Program-made: the position numbers and the translations under genes | Notes under the pieces: model-generated | Told to the model about the DNA's origin: nothing | The model's database searches: none | What the model saw: only the letters and a program-made list of their open reading frames with translations | Source: an uncultured Clostridia bacterium | GTDB taxonomy: Bacteria > Bacillota > Clostridia > Christensenellales > UBA3700 | NCBI GenBank assembly: GCA_945872615.1 | Contig: CAMBZZ010000002.1 | Location: 1-64,000 of the forward strand | Direction: 5' to 3' | DNA: 64,000 nucleotides | Shown: piece by piece, positions 1 through 8,145 of the stretch | Layout: the number at the start of each line of letters is the position of its first letter | How positions within the stretch are numbered: position 1 is the first letter of the stretch

Positions 1-398
1 AACATTACAGAGAATAATTCCTAAACAAAAAGCGTTAGTCTTTGTAGAGTTTGAACAATACTGAGTGTAAAATATTTTAGAAAAAACTAATAGAAACTAT
101 TAAGTTGATATTATAGGAAAAAGCCTATTTATAAATAAAATTCGCAATTTTCAATACAAGCACACGTTTAAATGCCAACAACAATTATTTTTAAATCTTC
201 ATTTTTATGTAACTATAAATATTTATGCTAATTCATAATATTAAAGTTGGCAAAAATAACTTTTTACAATTTTGGTATTTATTATCTTGTCATCATTAAA
301 TTTTTGATTAAATAGAAAAATTTATAAAAATGTAACAATTTTTGAAAATATATGTTATAATTCTTAAAGATAAATTTATCTTATATAGGACTATGAAT
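1..398. other. AT-rich region, no gene seen
   Basis: I find no coding region, RNA gene or clear terminator here. The sequence is very AT-rich compared with the rest of the window and looks like the upstream region of the lipoprotein gene that follows. A weak AGGA at 387-390 is the only Shine-Dalgarno-like signal. Confidence 0.5.
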
Positions 399-2033
399 AT
401 GAAAAAGAAAATATTAAGTATTTTTATTGCGATTGTTATGCTTATGCCTTGCATGGCATTGATGACTGCATGTAATAGTGGTGGTAATACTGGTGGGAAC
501 TCTTCTATTGAGCATACTCAACATACTTATGGTAGTTGGGAACACAATGCTACACAACACTGGAGAAAATGTACAAGTTTAGGTTGTACTGCAGAAGAGC
601 GTGAAGACCATAAATACAATGGTGGCTATACTTGTGAAGTATGTGGCTATGTTAATGAAAACCTTAAACCAGGTGAACCACAATCTATGTCAACATATTT
701 TAGTGGTATGAAGACTACATCAACTAGAGCAAGTGTAAAAGATGCCGACAATGTAACAAAATCTTTTGATGAAGTATTAGACCGTCAATTGGATGTGTTG
801 GCTCAAGATATACTTTATAGATTGACTTATGTCTATGGTTACAACGAAACATCTCACAATCGTACTGAAAATGCAAAAAACACTTTATTAAATGGTTTAA
901 GTGCGTTTAATTACAATGGAAATAATGCTGTAGTGGATAGTAATAAATTGCTAGCTACAACAAATAATGTTACTGAATTACGAACCGTCAATTTAAAAGA
1001 TATTAATGATTATCAAAAATCTATTTCTATAATATCAAATATGAATGTATTATTAAATAGTAATGCTTTAGATTTATCTGGAGCTATAGAAGGAAGAAAT
1101 TTAAAATTAGAAGAAGGTTTTAATGTTTTAACATTGGTTTCAACTGCTGATGAAAATAAGGCTTGGAATTGGTATTCTAATGGAAATTCAACTTATTCTG
1201 ATTTTGCTACAAAAGCAAATATCAACAAAATGAAAATGGCTATTGCACAAGTATTGACCAACACAACTGTTGACGGTAACTATACAGTTACTGCATACAA
1301 CAATGCTTTGGCAAAAATTGATGCTTTAGGATTTAGCAATCTTGATAGTACAAAACTTGTTAAATTTATCAAATCTAGTGTTATTGGTGATACATTAGTA
1401 AATACTGATGATAACTATGCTAACACAATTAGTAGTAAATATAGCAATACTATTAATGCTACAAGTATTAAAGCTATGAACAATGATAGTTCATATACTA
1501 CTACTGATTCTCCAAGACTATACAAAGGTTATAGTATGGTAGTTCCAGCAATTGTTAAACAAGCTTTGAGCAATACTTTTGAAGGTACAACACAAAGTAT
1601 TTATCCAACAATGAGTAGATATGCTACAGACTATAGTAGCAATGTATTTACAACTTCAACATCAAACTTTGATTCTATCGTATTGGCTCCAAGGGCCAAT
1701 ACTCCGGCTACAAAACTTGTAGTTAAAATTGAAGGTACAGGCAACAATGTAGAACTTACAATCGGTTGCAGTGTAAATGGTTCTAATGCAAGTAGTAACC
1801 AAAAGAAAGTTAGATTGTCTTCAAGTGGTGAAACAATCGAATTTGATTTGCACAACAATAGTACAATGGGAGTGTACAATGGTAGTACTGATAAAGATAC
1901 CGGCATTGATTTGTTTGCAAACAACCAAAGTGCTATAAATTCAACCGATGGTTCAAACTACATCAAATTGGTATTTACAAATCCAAATGGTGCTATGTTT
2001 AAAGTAACATTTACTGGATATTACAACAAATAA
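399..2033 (+). CDS. Secreted lipoprotein with a Cys/His-rich N-terminal segment
   Basis: The product (544 aa) begins with a typical lipoprotein signal: a Lys-rich N-terminus, a hydrophobic stretch and a lipobox ending ALMTAC, followed by a Gly/Asn/Ser linker. Next comes a segment with an H..W...HW..C....C.....H....C..C spacing, a pattern seen in extracellular proteins of gut Bacillota and possibly a small metal-binding or disulfide fold. The remaining 440 residues are Asn/Thr/Ser-rich, with no domain I recognise. The ATG at 399 is chosen because the weak AGGA at 387-390 is well spaced for it; an ATG two codons upstream is possible. Codon use is much more AT-rich than in downstream genes. It may be an accessory surface protein of the host or of another element. 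Function unknown. Confidence 0.8.
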   Translation: MKKKILSIFIAIVMLMPCMALMTACNSGGNTGGNSSIEHTQHTYGSWEHNATQHWRKCTSLGCTAEEREDHKYNGGYTCEVCGYVNENLKPGEPQSMSTYFSGMKTTSTRASVKDADNVTKSFDEVLDRQLDVLAQDILYRLTYVYGYNETSHNRTENAKNTLLNGLSAFNYNGNNAVVDSNKLLATTNNVTELRTVNLKDINDYQKSISIISNMNVLLNSNALDLSGAIEGRNLKLEEGFNVLTLVSTADENKAWNWYSNGNSTYSDFATKANINKMKMAIAQVLTNTTVDGNYTVTAYNNALAKIDALGFSNLDSTKLVKFIKSSVIGDTLVNTDDNYANTISSKYSNTINATSIKAMNNDSSYTTTDSPRLYKGYSMVVPAIVKQALSNTFEGTTQSIYPTMSRYATDYSSNVFTTSTSNFDSIVLAPRANTPATKLVVKIEGTGNNVELTIGCSVNGSNASSNQKKVRLSSSGETIEFDLHNNSTMGVYNGSTDKDTGIDLFANNQSAINSTDGSNYIKLVFTNPNGAMFKVTFTGYYNK

Positions 2034-2058
2034 TTAATAGAAAAGAATTAAACAATAA

Positions 2059-2090
2059 AAAATGCAATCCTCTGACGGATTGCATTTTTT
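2059..2090 (+). terminator. Rho-independent terminator after the lipoprotein gene
   Basis: A 12-bp stem (AAAATGCAATCC paired with its complement) around the loop TCTGAC is followed by a run of six T. It sits 25 bp after the lipoprotein stop codon. Confidence 0.9.
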
Positions 2091-2126
2091 AAATACTTCC
2101 AAAAGTGTATTTTAAAAATTTAAAAC

Positions 2127-2192
2127 AAATTTTTACCGTTGACTTACGCTTTTCACTGTGCTACAAACGTAGACGAATAGGCGATAAATCGG
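2127..2192 (+). repeat. Left copy of a 66-bp imperfect direct repeat bounding the element
   Basis: This segment matches 27937-28002 in the same orientation. Identical blocks include CCGTTGACTT, ACTGTGCTACAA and GGCGATAAATCGG, separated by scattered substitutions. Both copies contain TTGACT, 17 bp, then TACAA, so the repeat may double as a promoter reading rightwards. Placement at the two ends of the mobile region makes it a candidate terminal or attachment-associated repeat. It is not an exact att duplication. Confidence 0.65.
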
Positions 2193-2300
2193 GCGGTAGT
2201 ATTGTAGAATAAAAAGTGTCCATAAAAATGTGTAACAACTGCTGTTTTCATAATGCTTTTTGCTCCTTTTCTTTTTTTGTCTTTCGACGGAAACCGTTAC

Positions 2301-2443
2301 ATCCGATTTTGGCGAACGTTGCAAGGAATAAGTAAAAAATATAGGGCGGTATTTAGTATCTTGAAAGTTCTCACTATATTTTTTACCCTTGCAACGGCTC
2401 GGTCGATGTCTAAACCCTTAATGTTTTACGACCGAAATCGGAT
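2301..2443. repeat. Nested imperfect inverted repeat, possible structured origin or transfer site
   Basis: Three nested pairs of arms share one centre. The outer pair is ATCCGATTT (2301) with AAATCGGAT (2435-2443). The middle pair is GTTGCAAGG (2318-2326) with CCTTGCAAC (2387-2395). The inner pair is a 13-bp arm GTAAAAAATATAG (2332-2344) with its complement at 2374-2386. The loop is about 29 nt. No open reading frame here looks real. Such structures occur at single-strand origins, transfer origins and regulatory leaders. I cannot tell which applies. Confidence 0.55.
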
Positions 2444-2463
2444 AGGCTTTCCGCAAGAAAGAA

Positions 2464-2478
2464 AAAACGTTACGTTTC
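2464..2478. promoter_or_regulatory. Near-match to the element's LexA-like operator
   Basis: AAAACG-TTA-CGTTTC differs by one base from the GAAACG-N3-CGTTTC palindrome found at the lexA-like gene (11228-11246) and upstream of the structural operon (13029-13045). It lies upstream of the 49-aa gene and the restriction block. Similarity alone supports the call. Confidence 0.4.
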
Positions 2479-2510
2479 TTTCCTCTTGGCAAAAAGATTA
2501 CGAGTTAAAG

Positions 2511-2527
2511 TCGCAAAATCTTTGCGA
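2511..2527. repeat. TCGCAA-N5-TTGCGA palindrome, copy 1
   Basis: TCGCAA-AATCT-TTGCGA. It is one of four copies in the element (also 2562, 12290, 21747), all followed by GT. The preceding bases (2501-2516, CGAGTTAAAGTCGCAA) form a 16-mer repeated exactly at 27821-27836. It is probably a binding site for an element-encoded protein. Confidence 0.6.
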
Positions 2528-2561
2528 GTTAGAAAAAAGTTTTTCAAAAATAATTTTGAAG

Positions 2562-2578
2562 TCGCAAAAATCTTGCGA
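2562..2578. repeat. TCGCAA-N5-TTGCGA palindrome, copy 2
   Basis: TCGCAA-AAATC-TTGCGA. The half-sites lie 51 bp downstream of those of copy 1 and the site ends 39 bp before the start of the 49-aa gene, in a position suited to control of that transcription unit. Confidence 0.6.
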
Positions 2579-2617
2579 GTATGGTTGCTATCCTTACCAC
2601 AAAAAGGAGGCAATCCT

Positions 2618-2767
2618 ATGAAAAAAGAAACAGAAAAAGAAAGAGAAATCTATGCTATCGGAAGTCCGAGTTTTGAAAATCTTTCCCCAAACGAGAAAAA
2701 AGCATTCTTTTCAACTCTTTTAATGTGTATTATTGAGTATTTCAAAGAAAGCATTGAAGAAAATTGA
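2618..2767 (+). CDS. Small acidic hypothetical protein (49 aa)
   Basis: The gene has a strong Shine-Dalgarno (AGGAGG, 7 bp before ATG). The protein has a charged Lys/Glu N-terminus, a central S..FENLSPNEKKAFFS segment and a hydrophobic helix before an acidic tail. I do not recognise a family. Two TCGCAA-N5-TTGCGA palindromes and a large inverted repeat lie upstream, so it may be an early or regulatory gene of the mobile element. A longer reading frame exists upstream in the same frame, but it runs through the palindromes and lacks a ribosome site. Confidence 0.6.
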   Translation: MKKETEKEREIYAIGSPSFENLSPNEKKAFFSTLLMCIIEYFKESIEEN

Positions 2768-2801
2768 TAATGATGGGTAGTCAAACTAACACATTGAATT
2801 C

Positions 2802-2873
2802 GCCGATATATCGGCATTTTTGTTTGAAATATCGTCTTTATCGCTTGAAATATCGGTTTGTTTGTGATATACT
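2802..2873 (+). promoter_or_regulatory. Promoter and operators of the restriction-modification block
   Basis: A sigma-A-type promoter is visible: -35 TTGAAA (2845-2850), 17-bp spacer, -10 TATACT (2868-2873). Upstream is a perfect 14-bp palindrome, GCCGATATATCGGC (2802-2815). The motif TTGAAATATCG occurs twice (2824 and 2845), exactly 21 bp or two helical turns apart, and the second copy covers the -35. This layout fits autoregulation by the small XRE protein encoded next, as in controller-protein circuits. Confidence 0.7.
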
Positions 2874-2906
2874 ATAGATAAATAACTTATAAAGGTCGTT
2901 TTCAAT

Positions 2907-3107
2907 ATGGTATCGTATGTAAAACTATGGAAAAAGTTGATTGATTTGGGAATGAAGAAAAGGGATCTAAAAGAACAAACAGGCATAGGATCTACCACAT
3001 TAACGAAACTTAACAACAATGAACCCGTTTCAATGGATGTGATGATAAAAATATGCGAAGCATTACATTGCAATATCGGAGAGGTAATGGATATAATTTA
3101 TGAGTAA
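2907..3107 (+). CDS. XRE/Cro-type regulator, probable controller protein of the R-M system
   Basis: This is a 66-residue protein consisting of one Cro/CI-type helix-turn-helix ([37 protein letters not shown]). It resembles the small YozG-like repressors and R-M controller proteins of Bacillota. The gene overlaps the methyltransferase start by 8 bp, so the two are probably translationally coupled. The operator-like repeats over its own promoter suggest autoregulation. In controller circuits such proteins delay endonuclease expression until the methyltransferase has protected the DNA. Whether it activates or represses cannot be read from sequence. Confidence 0.85.
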   Translation: MVSYVKLWKKLIDLGMKKRDLKEQTGIGSTTLTKLNNNEPVSMDVMIKICEALHCNIGEVMDIIYE

Positions 3108-5259
3108 TAAAAGATTAAAAGGGATATCATTGTTTGCCAGCGCCGGTATCGGAGAAACATATTTTAAGGATATCGGAATCGATATTTTGGTTGCTAATGA
3201 GCTAATAAAGCAAAGGGCAGATTTATATAAATATATTTCGCCAGAAACAAACGTTATTTGCGGAGATATAACAAAAGACGAAGTTTTTGAAAAAATAATT
3301 TCGTCAGCTCCTACAACGTTAGACTTCTTATTGGCCTCGCCCCCTTGTCAAGGAATGAGCGTAGCTGGGAAAAATCGGCATCAGGATTCTTTGGAGGCAG
3401 ACCAAAGGAACTATCTAATTACGTACGTAGTAAAAGCAATTAAACGCCTTACGCCGACCTATGTTTTAATCGAAAATGTTCCCACATTGCTCAAAATCCA
3501 ATTGAACTATTCAAATTCCATGCGCACCGTGATTGATATACTTAAGTTGGAATTTGGTGAACAATACGAAATTGACAGCAAAGTTGTTGATTCGTCTGAT
3601 TACGGAGTTCCACAAGTTCGTTTGCGCGCAATTATTAAAATGCACAAAAAAGACACGGTGTGGAATTGGCCTGAAAAATGCATGCATAAAGTTACTGTTC
3701 GGGAAGCTATAGGCTATTTGCCTTCACTAGAAGCGGGTGACAGCTCAAATATAAAATGGCATTTTGCAAGACCTCATTCAGAAGATAATATTTTATGGAT
3801 GAAACATACGCCAACCGGATGTACGGCTTTCGATAATCCAGTATATTTCCCGCAAAAGAAAGATGGAACTCCTGTAAAAGGATACCAGTCTTCTTATAGA
3901 AGAATCCGTTGGGATGCTCCCGCCCCGACGATCACAATGCGGAACGATTGCATTGCTTCTCAAAGAAACGTTCATCCGGGGCGCGAATTGCCGGACGGAA
4001 CATACTCTGACGCAAGAGTTTTAACGCCGTTAGAATTGATGATATTAGATTCTCTGCCGGCCGATTGGAACATCCCGGATAATACTCCGGAATTGTTGAT
4101 ACGGCAATGTATAGGCGAGTCAATCCCCCCGCTAATGTTAAAAAATATCGTTAGTGGCATTGAAGAATTAAAGGATACAGATATGAAAAAAACCGACAAA
4201 ATTAAAGCGATATCATTGTTTTCAAGCGCTGGAATCGGAGAATTACTTCTGCACAACACAAAAGTCGATATAATTGCCGGCAACGAACTGTTGCCTAAAC
4301 GAGCCGAATGCTATCAGCATTTTTACCCTAATGCGGAAATGTATTGCGGCGATATAATGGATGACGAAACAAAAAATCATATGATTGACATTGTTAAGAA
4401 GAATAATGTCAAAATGTTGCTTGCTACTCCGCCGTGCCAAGGATTAAGCACTCTCGGCAAAAATAAAAATCAGGCTCATTATGAGAAAGATAAACGCAAT
4501 TTCCTTGTATTAAGAGCAATGGAAATAATCGACGCGTGCGATTTTGATTACATACTTATCGAAAACGTTCCAACGTTTCTCGATATGTACTTTCCTTTTG
4601 ACGGAGAGTATTTGAAATTAGAGGAAATTCTGAACAAAAAATATTCGGCTAAATATACTGTCGATATTCGCGTTCTTAATGCAAAAGATTATGGAGTTTG
4701 TCAATCTCGTCCGCGTGCTATAGTAAAACTATATAAGAAAGGTTTGGTTTGGGGATGGCCTGCAACGCAGCCGGAAATTCCACTTTCAAAGGCTATTGGG
4801 TATTTACCTTCTCTTGAAGCGGGACAAGATTCCGGAATTCCTTGGCATTATGCTAAACCTCAAAATAACCGCGCGGTTCTTGCATTAAAGCATACGCCGA
4901 CGGGAAAAAGCGCTTTAACAAACGAAGTGTATTACCCTAAAAAAGAAGATGGAACAAGGATTAAAGGTTTTCATAATACTTTCAAGAGAATGACTTGGGA
5001 TGAGCCGTGTCCGACAAGGACTACGTTTAGCGGAAGTATGAGTTCTCATAATAACGTTCATCCCGGACGGCTTCTCGCCGACGGGACCTATTCAGACGCG
5101 AGAGTTCTTACTCTTCTTGAAACGTTTATCGTTTCGTCAATTCCTGAAGATATTGATTTTCCAAAGGATTCAACCGATACGTTTATTAGAACTGTAATAG
5201 GCGAAGCGATTCCGCCGAAACTTTTATTTGAAGTCGTGAATAAAATTGGGAGGGAATAA
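3100..5259 (+). CDS. Fused tandem C5-cytosine DNA methyltransferase (two complete catalytic domains)
   Basis: The 719-aa protein contains two full C5-methyltransferase domains, residues about 1-355 and 360-719. Each has a SAM-binding motif ([20 protein letters not shown]), the catalytic Pro-Cys loop (PPCQGMS, PPCQGLS), the ENVP motif and the C-terminal motif around GESIPP or GEAIPP. The halves are clearly similar ([28 protein letters not shown] are shared), so the gene arose by internal duplication. They diverge most between the conserved WD..P.PT and NVHPGR, the region that reads the target. Two methylating activities suit an asymmetric site whose strands differ, as in type IIS systems (for example those with paired m5C enzymes). 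The adjacent endonuclease gene starts 2 bp downstream. Target sequence unknown. Confidence 0.92.
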   Translation: MSNKRLKGISLFASAGIGETYFKDIGIDILVANELIKQRADLYKYISPETNVICGDITKDEVFEKIISSAPTTLDFLLASPPCQGMSVAGKNRHQDSLEADQRNYLITYVVKAIKRLTPTYVLIENVPTLLKIQLNYSNSMRTVIDILKLEFGEQYEIDSKVVDSSDYGVPQVRLRAIIKMHKKDTVWNWPEKCMHKVTVREAIGYLPSLEAGDSSNIKWHFARPHSEDNILWMKHTPTGCTAFDNPVYFPQKKDGTPVKGYQSSYRRIRWDAPAPTITMRNDCIASQRNVHPGRELPDGTYSDARVLTPLELMILDSLPADWNIPDNTPELLIRQCIGESIPPLMLKNIVSGIEELKDTDMKKTDKIKAISLFSSAGIGELLLHNTKVDIIAGNELLPKRAECYQHFYPNAEMYCGDIMDDETKNHMIDIVKKNNVKMLLATPPCQGLSTLGKNKNQAHYEKDKRNFLVLRAMEIIDACDFDYILIENVPTFLDMYFPFDGEYLKLEEILNKKYSAKYTVDIRVLNAKDYGVCQSRPRAIVKLYKKGLVWGWPATQPEIPLSKAIGYLPSLEAGQDSGIPWHYAKPQNNRAVLALKHTPTGKSALTNEVYYPKKEDGTRIKGFHNTFKRMTWDEPCPTRTTFSGSMSSHNNVHPGRLLADGTYSDARVLTLLETFIVSSIPEDIDFPKDSTDTFIRTVIGEAIPPKLLFEVVNKIGRE

Positions 5260-5261
5260 AA

Positions 5262-6725
5262 ATGCCAGTTACCGTATCTCGTGATAAATGGATTTTATAT
5301 AAACATACTTGCAACTACGAAATGATTAAAGCGGTCGCTTTGGACGTCAAAAATAGTTGCAAAACTGACGTTTCAGACTTGGAACGTCATAGAATGCAAG
5401 AAAGACTTGCCGCTTTGGATTTGTACAGAACAAGAAATCCGAAAGAACGCCCGTTAGATTCTATCAATCATAGAATAAATACTCTTGAGTTTTGGATGTT
5501 TGGATATGAGGATAAGTCCAACGGAGATAAGAGATTTATATTTAGTCCGTTGGGAAATTTGTTCTTAAAATATATATCTGACGAGCAAAAATTGCGTAAA
5601 ATATTTATAGCAATGATGTTTGCTATGCAATTTCAGCATCCTGCGAACGGAACGAGTAGCGAATTTCAATTATATCCGTTTAGATTGATATTTCAGCTCT
5701 TGACAGACAAAAGACTTGATGGAAAACTGTACAATTATGAAGAAGAACTTATTCTTCCGTTTATAAAAACAGTTACGCCTGAATCTTACGAACAAATTGT
5801 AACGCAAATATTGAGTATAAGAAATTTGCCGGATATTGAACTTGTCAATAAATTGAAATCGGATGAGCACACCTATGTGAATACCGTATACGAGTGGGAA
5901 TACTACACGCAAACGTTGTTAAGTCAAGTTGGTATAATCAACAAAATCGAAGGCGATACACTCTGCAAACTGTATCACCCCTCTAAATCCGGTAGTAAAA
6001 GTTTACCTACAGGTCGAAAGGCTACAAAAGGCTATGTGACTATTAGTTTAAACTGCCTTTCGTTTATAAAAGAAATGTTAGCCGAATACACGTGTTTTGC
6101 AACTCCCGTGCAGTTGAAAGATCCGGAAAGGCTAACGATTGACTGCATTAAAGAAGTTTACAGTTTTTATCCGCAGTTGTTACTGAAAGAAATCGGCGAA
6201 TCGGACGATCTGAGCAAACTTCTTGAACTTCCGAAACTTATAGAAAAATATTCTAACAATCCGGAAAACGAAACGGCTTATCTGTTTGAAGACGTTTTAA
6301 CGGAAGGTTTCAATATGTTCTATAATGTCGAAGCGGTTAAACGCGGCGGCGCAGCGCATACGGATATCGAATGCTTATACATAACCAAAAAGAAAAAATT
6401 TGCGGTCGAATCAAAATCAACCGCAAACAAGTTGTTAGGAATCAATGCCGGTAGACTTCGCGAGCAACGTGAAGAAATCGGCGGAGAATACACTATCGTA
6501 ATCACTTCAAGATATGTTCCGGCAACAAAAAGAGATATCAAAGGCACTCCTATTGTTATTATTCTGGCAAATACGTTTGCGGAATATCTCTATAATCACA
6601 TATTCCACGAGGTTCGCAATATTGATTATGCAGATTTCGATAACATCATCGTAAATAATTTAGGAACTGATATTAGCGGCTTAGTTTCTAATATGACTCT
6701 TGAAAAGTTCGCCGCAAACAGTTAA
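5262..6725 (+). CDS. Type II (probably IIS-like) restriction endonuclease
   Basis: The 487-aa product follows the fused methyltransferase by 2 bp and is the natural endonuclease partner. A PD-(D/E)XK active site is visible near residues 361-385: GGAAHTDIE, then a short beta-strand spacer and FAVESK, giving the Asp...Glu-x-Lys arrangement. The N-terminal two thirds is helical and charged and may carry target recognition, a layout found in type IIS enzymes with separate recognition and cleavage parts. I would test the AlwI/MlyI group first, but I cannot assign the family by eye. The alternative is a methyl-independent nuclease of a broader defence system. Confidence 0.75.
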   Translation: MPVTVSRDKWILYKHTCNYEMIKAVALDVKNSCKTDVSDLERHRMQERLAALDLYRTRNPKERPLDSINHRINTLEFWMFGYEDKSNGDKRFIFSPLGNLFLKYISDEQKLRKIFIAMMFAMQFQHPANGTSSEFQLYPFRLIFQLLTDKRLDGKLYNYEEELILPFIKTVTPESYEQIVTQILSIRNLPDIELVNKLKSDEHTYVNTVYEWEYYTQTLLSQVGIINKIEGDTLCKLYHPSKSGSKSLPTGRKATKGYVTISLNCLSFIKEMLAEYTCFATPVQLKDPERLTIDCIKEVYSFYPQLLLKEIGESDDLSKLLELPKLIEKYSNNPENETAYLFEDVLTEGFNMFYNVEAVKRGGAAHTDIECLYITKKKKFAVESKSTANKLLGINAGRLREQREEIGGEYTIVITSRYVPATKRDIKGTPIVIILANTFAEYLYNHIFHEVRNIDYADFDNIIVNNLGTDISGLVSNMTLEKFAANS

Positions 6726-6726
6726 A

Positions 6727-7158
6727 ATGTCGGACATTTTCACAGCGGAAAAACGTTCTTCCGTAATGAGCAAGGTTCACTCTAAAGGAAATAAATCTAC
6801 AGAGTTAAAACTAATACGCTATTTTCAGGAGAACGGCATACATGGTTGGAGGCGAGGTTACAAAGTCAAAGGACACCCTGATTTTGTGTTTCTCGATAAG
6901 AAAATCGCAATTTTTGTAGACGGTTGTTTTTGGCACGGACACGATTGCAGAAACACTCGCCCTTCCGACAATCAAGAATATTGGCAAAAAAAACGAGAAA
7001 GAAATATCCAACACGACAAAGAAATTACCGCTTTATTTGAGTCGCGCGGGTGGACAGTTATTCGTATATGGGAATGCGAATTAAAGAAGAAAAACAGCGA
7101 TAAAAAATTAAGGCAAGTAATTGAGATGATTAGGTCAATGCAGGTAGGGCTTGAATAG
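6727..7158 (+). CDS. vsr: Very short patch repair (Vsr) mismatch endonuclease
   Basis: The 143-aa protein matches Vsr throughout: the N-terminal RSSVMSKVHSKGN, the central HPDFVF, the FVDGCFWHGHDC catalytic and zinc-binding core, and a C-terminal WTVIRIWECEL. Vsr nicks next to T in T:G mismatches made when 5-methylcytosine deaminates, so it fits between two C5-methyltransferase genes. I use the ATG at 6727, where similarity begins; a TTG at 6700 would add nine residues inside the endonuclease gene. Its stop overlaps the next GTG start by one base, so the genes are probably cotranslated. Confidence 0.93.
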   Translation: MSDIFTAEKRSSVMSKVHSKGNKSTELKLIRYFQENGIHGWRRGYKVKGHPDFVFLDKKIAIFVDGCFWHGHDCRNTRPSDNQEYWQKKRERNIQHDKEITALFESRGWTVIRIWECELKKKNSDKKLRQVIEMIRSMQVGLE

Positions 7159-8141
7159 TGATAGAGATTAACAATAAGTTTTTAACAGGACGCACATACA
7201 TAGATTTGTTCTGCGGAATCGGCGGGTTTCACCTTGCATTAAGTTCCTTCGGTGCAAATTGCATATTTGCTTCTGATATAAATAAAGATGCGCAAACTAG
7301 TTATAAAAAGAATTTTGGCATTCAGCCTTTTGGCGATATAACTAAAATTGCGGTGCAAGATATTCCGCCACACGATATTTTATGTGCGGGATTTCCCTGT
7401 CAACCGTTTAGTATCAGCGGAAACCAACAGGGATTTGACGACGAACAAGGTCGCGGTCGCCTGTTTTTTAACATAATAGATATAATACACGAGCATCATC
7501 CCAAAATGGTTTTGCTTGAAAATGTTAAAAATTTAGAAAAACATGATGGCGGTAATACTTTGTCACGAATTAGAACTGAATTACAAAACGAAGGATATAA
7601 CGTATTTCACAGCATATTATGTGCAGCAGATTATAATGTACCTCAAGCAAGACAAAGAATTTACATCGTCGCATTTAGAAATGATTTCGGAGTTCAAGAA
7701 TTTCATTTTCCGACTGAATTAAACGAATACGCCACTCTTGATTCTATTCTTATTCAAGACGATGATAATGAAATTCAAGGTAAATACTATATAGACCGTG
7801 AGTATACAATAGGAAATCAAAATCCGGAAAGATCAAAAAAACTGATAAGAATTGGACAAATAGGGCTTGGAAGACAAGGCGAAAGAATTTACTCTATAAA
7901 TGGGTTGGCTTCTACATTATCGTCGCAGGGCGGCGGTCTTGGAGGGAAAACGGGTATGTATTTAATAAACGGTCGCATCAGAAAGTTGTATCCGCGAGAG
8001 TGCGCTCGCCTTATGGGTTTTCCAGACTCGTTTATTTTAGCGCAAACTCAAGAGCGTTGCTATAATCAGTTTGGAAACAGCGTTGTGGTAAATGTTTTGC
8101 AACATATTATTAATCAAACTCAAAATATTTGGGAGGGCTAA
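7158..8141 (+). CDS. C5-cytosine DNA methyltransferase
   Basis: This is a canonical single-domain m5C methyltransferase (327 aa). It has motif I DLFCGIGGF, the catalytic loop GFPCQPFS, LLENVKNL (motif VI), QARQR (motif VIII) and the C-terminal QFGNSVVV (motif X). The target-recognition region lies between motifs VIII and IX (about 190-260). It starts with GTG and overlaps vsr by one base. It is closer to ordinary orphan or type II enzymes than to the fused pair upstream, so it may protect a second site. It may instead belong with the GHKL ATPase gene, which begins 4 bp downstream. Confidence 0.95.
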   Translation: MIEINNKFLTGRTYIDLFCGIGGFHLALSSFGANCIFASDINKDAQTSYKKNFGIQPFGDITKIAVQDIPPHDILCAGFPCQPFSISGNQQGFDDEQGRGRLFFNIIDIIHEHHPKMVLLENVKNLEKHDGGNTLSRIRTELQNEGYNVFHSILCAADYNVPQARQRIYIVAFRNDFGVQEFHFPTELNEYATLDSILIQDDDNEIQGKYYIDREYTIGNQNPERSKKLIRIGQIGLGRQGERIYSINGLASTLSSQGGGLGGKTGMYLINGRIRKLYPRECARLMGFPDSFILAQTQERCYNQFGNSVVVNVLQHIINQTQNIWEG

Positions 8142-8145
8142 GAAA

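Noticed and set aside
2253-2621. 122-codon frame on the plus strand
   Set aside because: It runs through the large inverted repeat and two palindromes, has no ribosome site and its composition is not protein-like; the 49-aa gene at 2618 in another frame is better supported.
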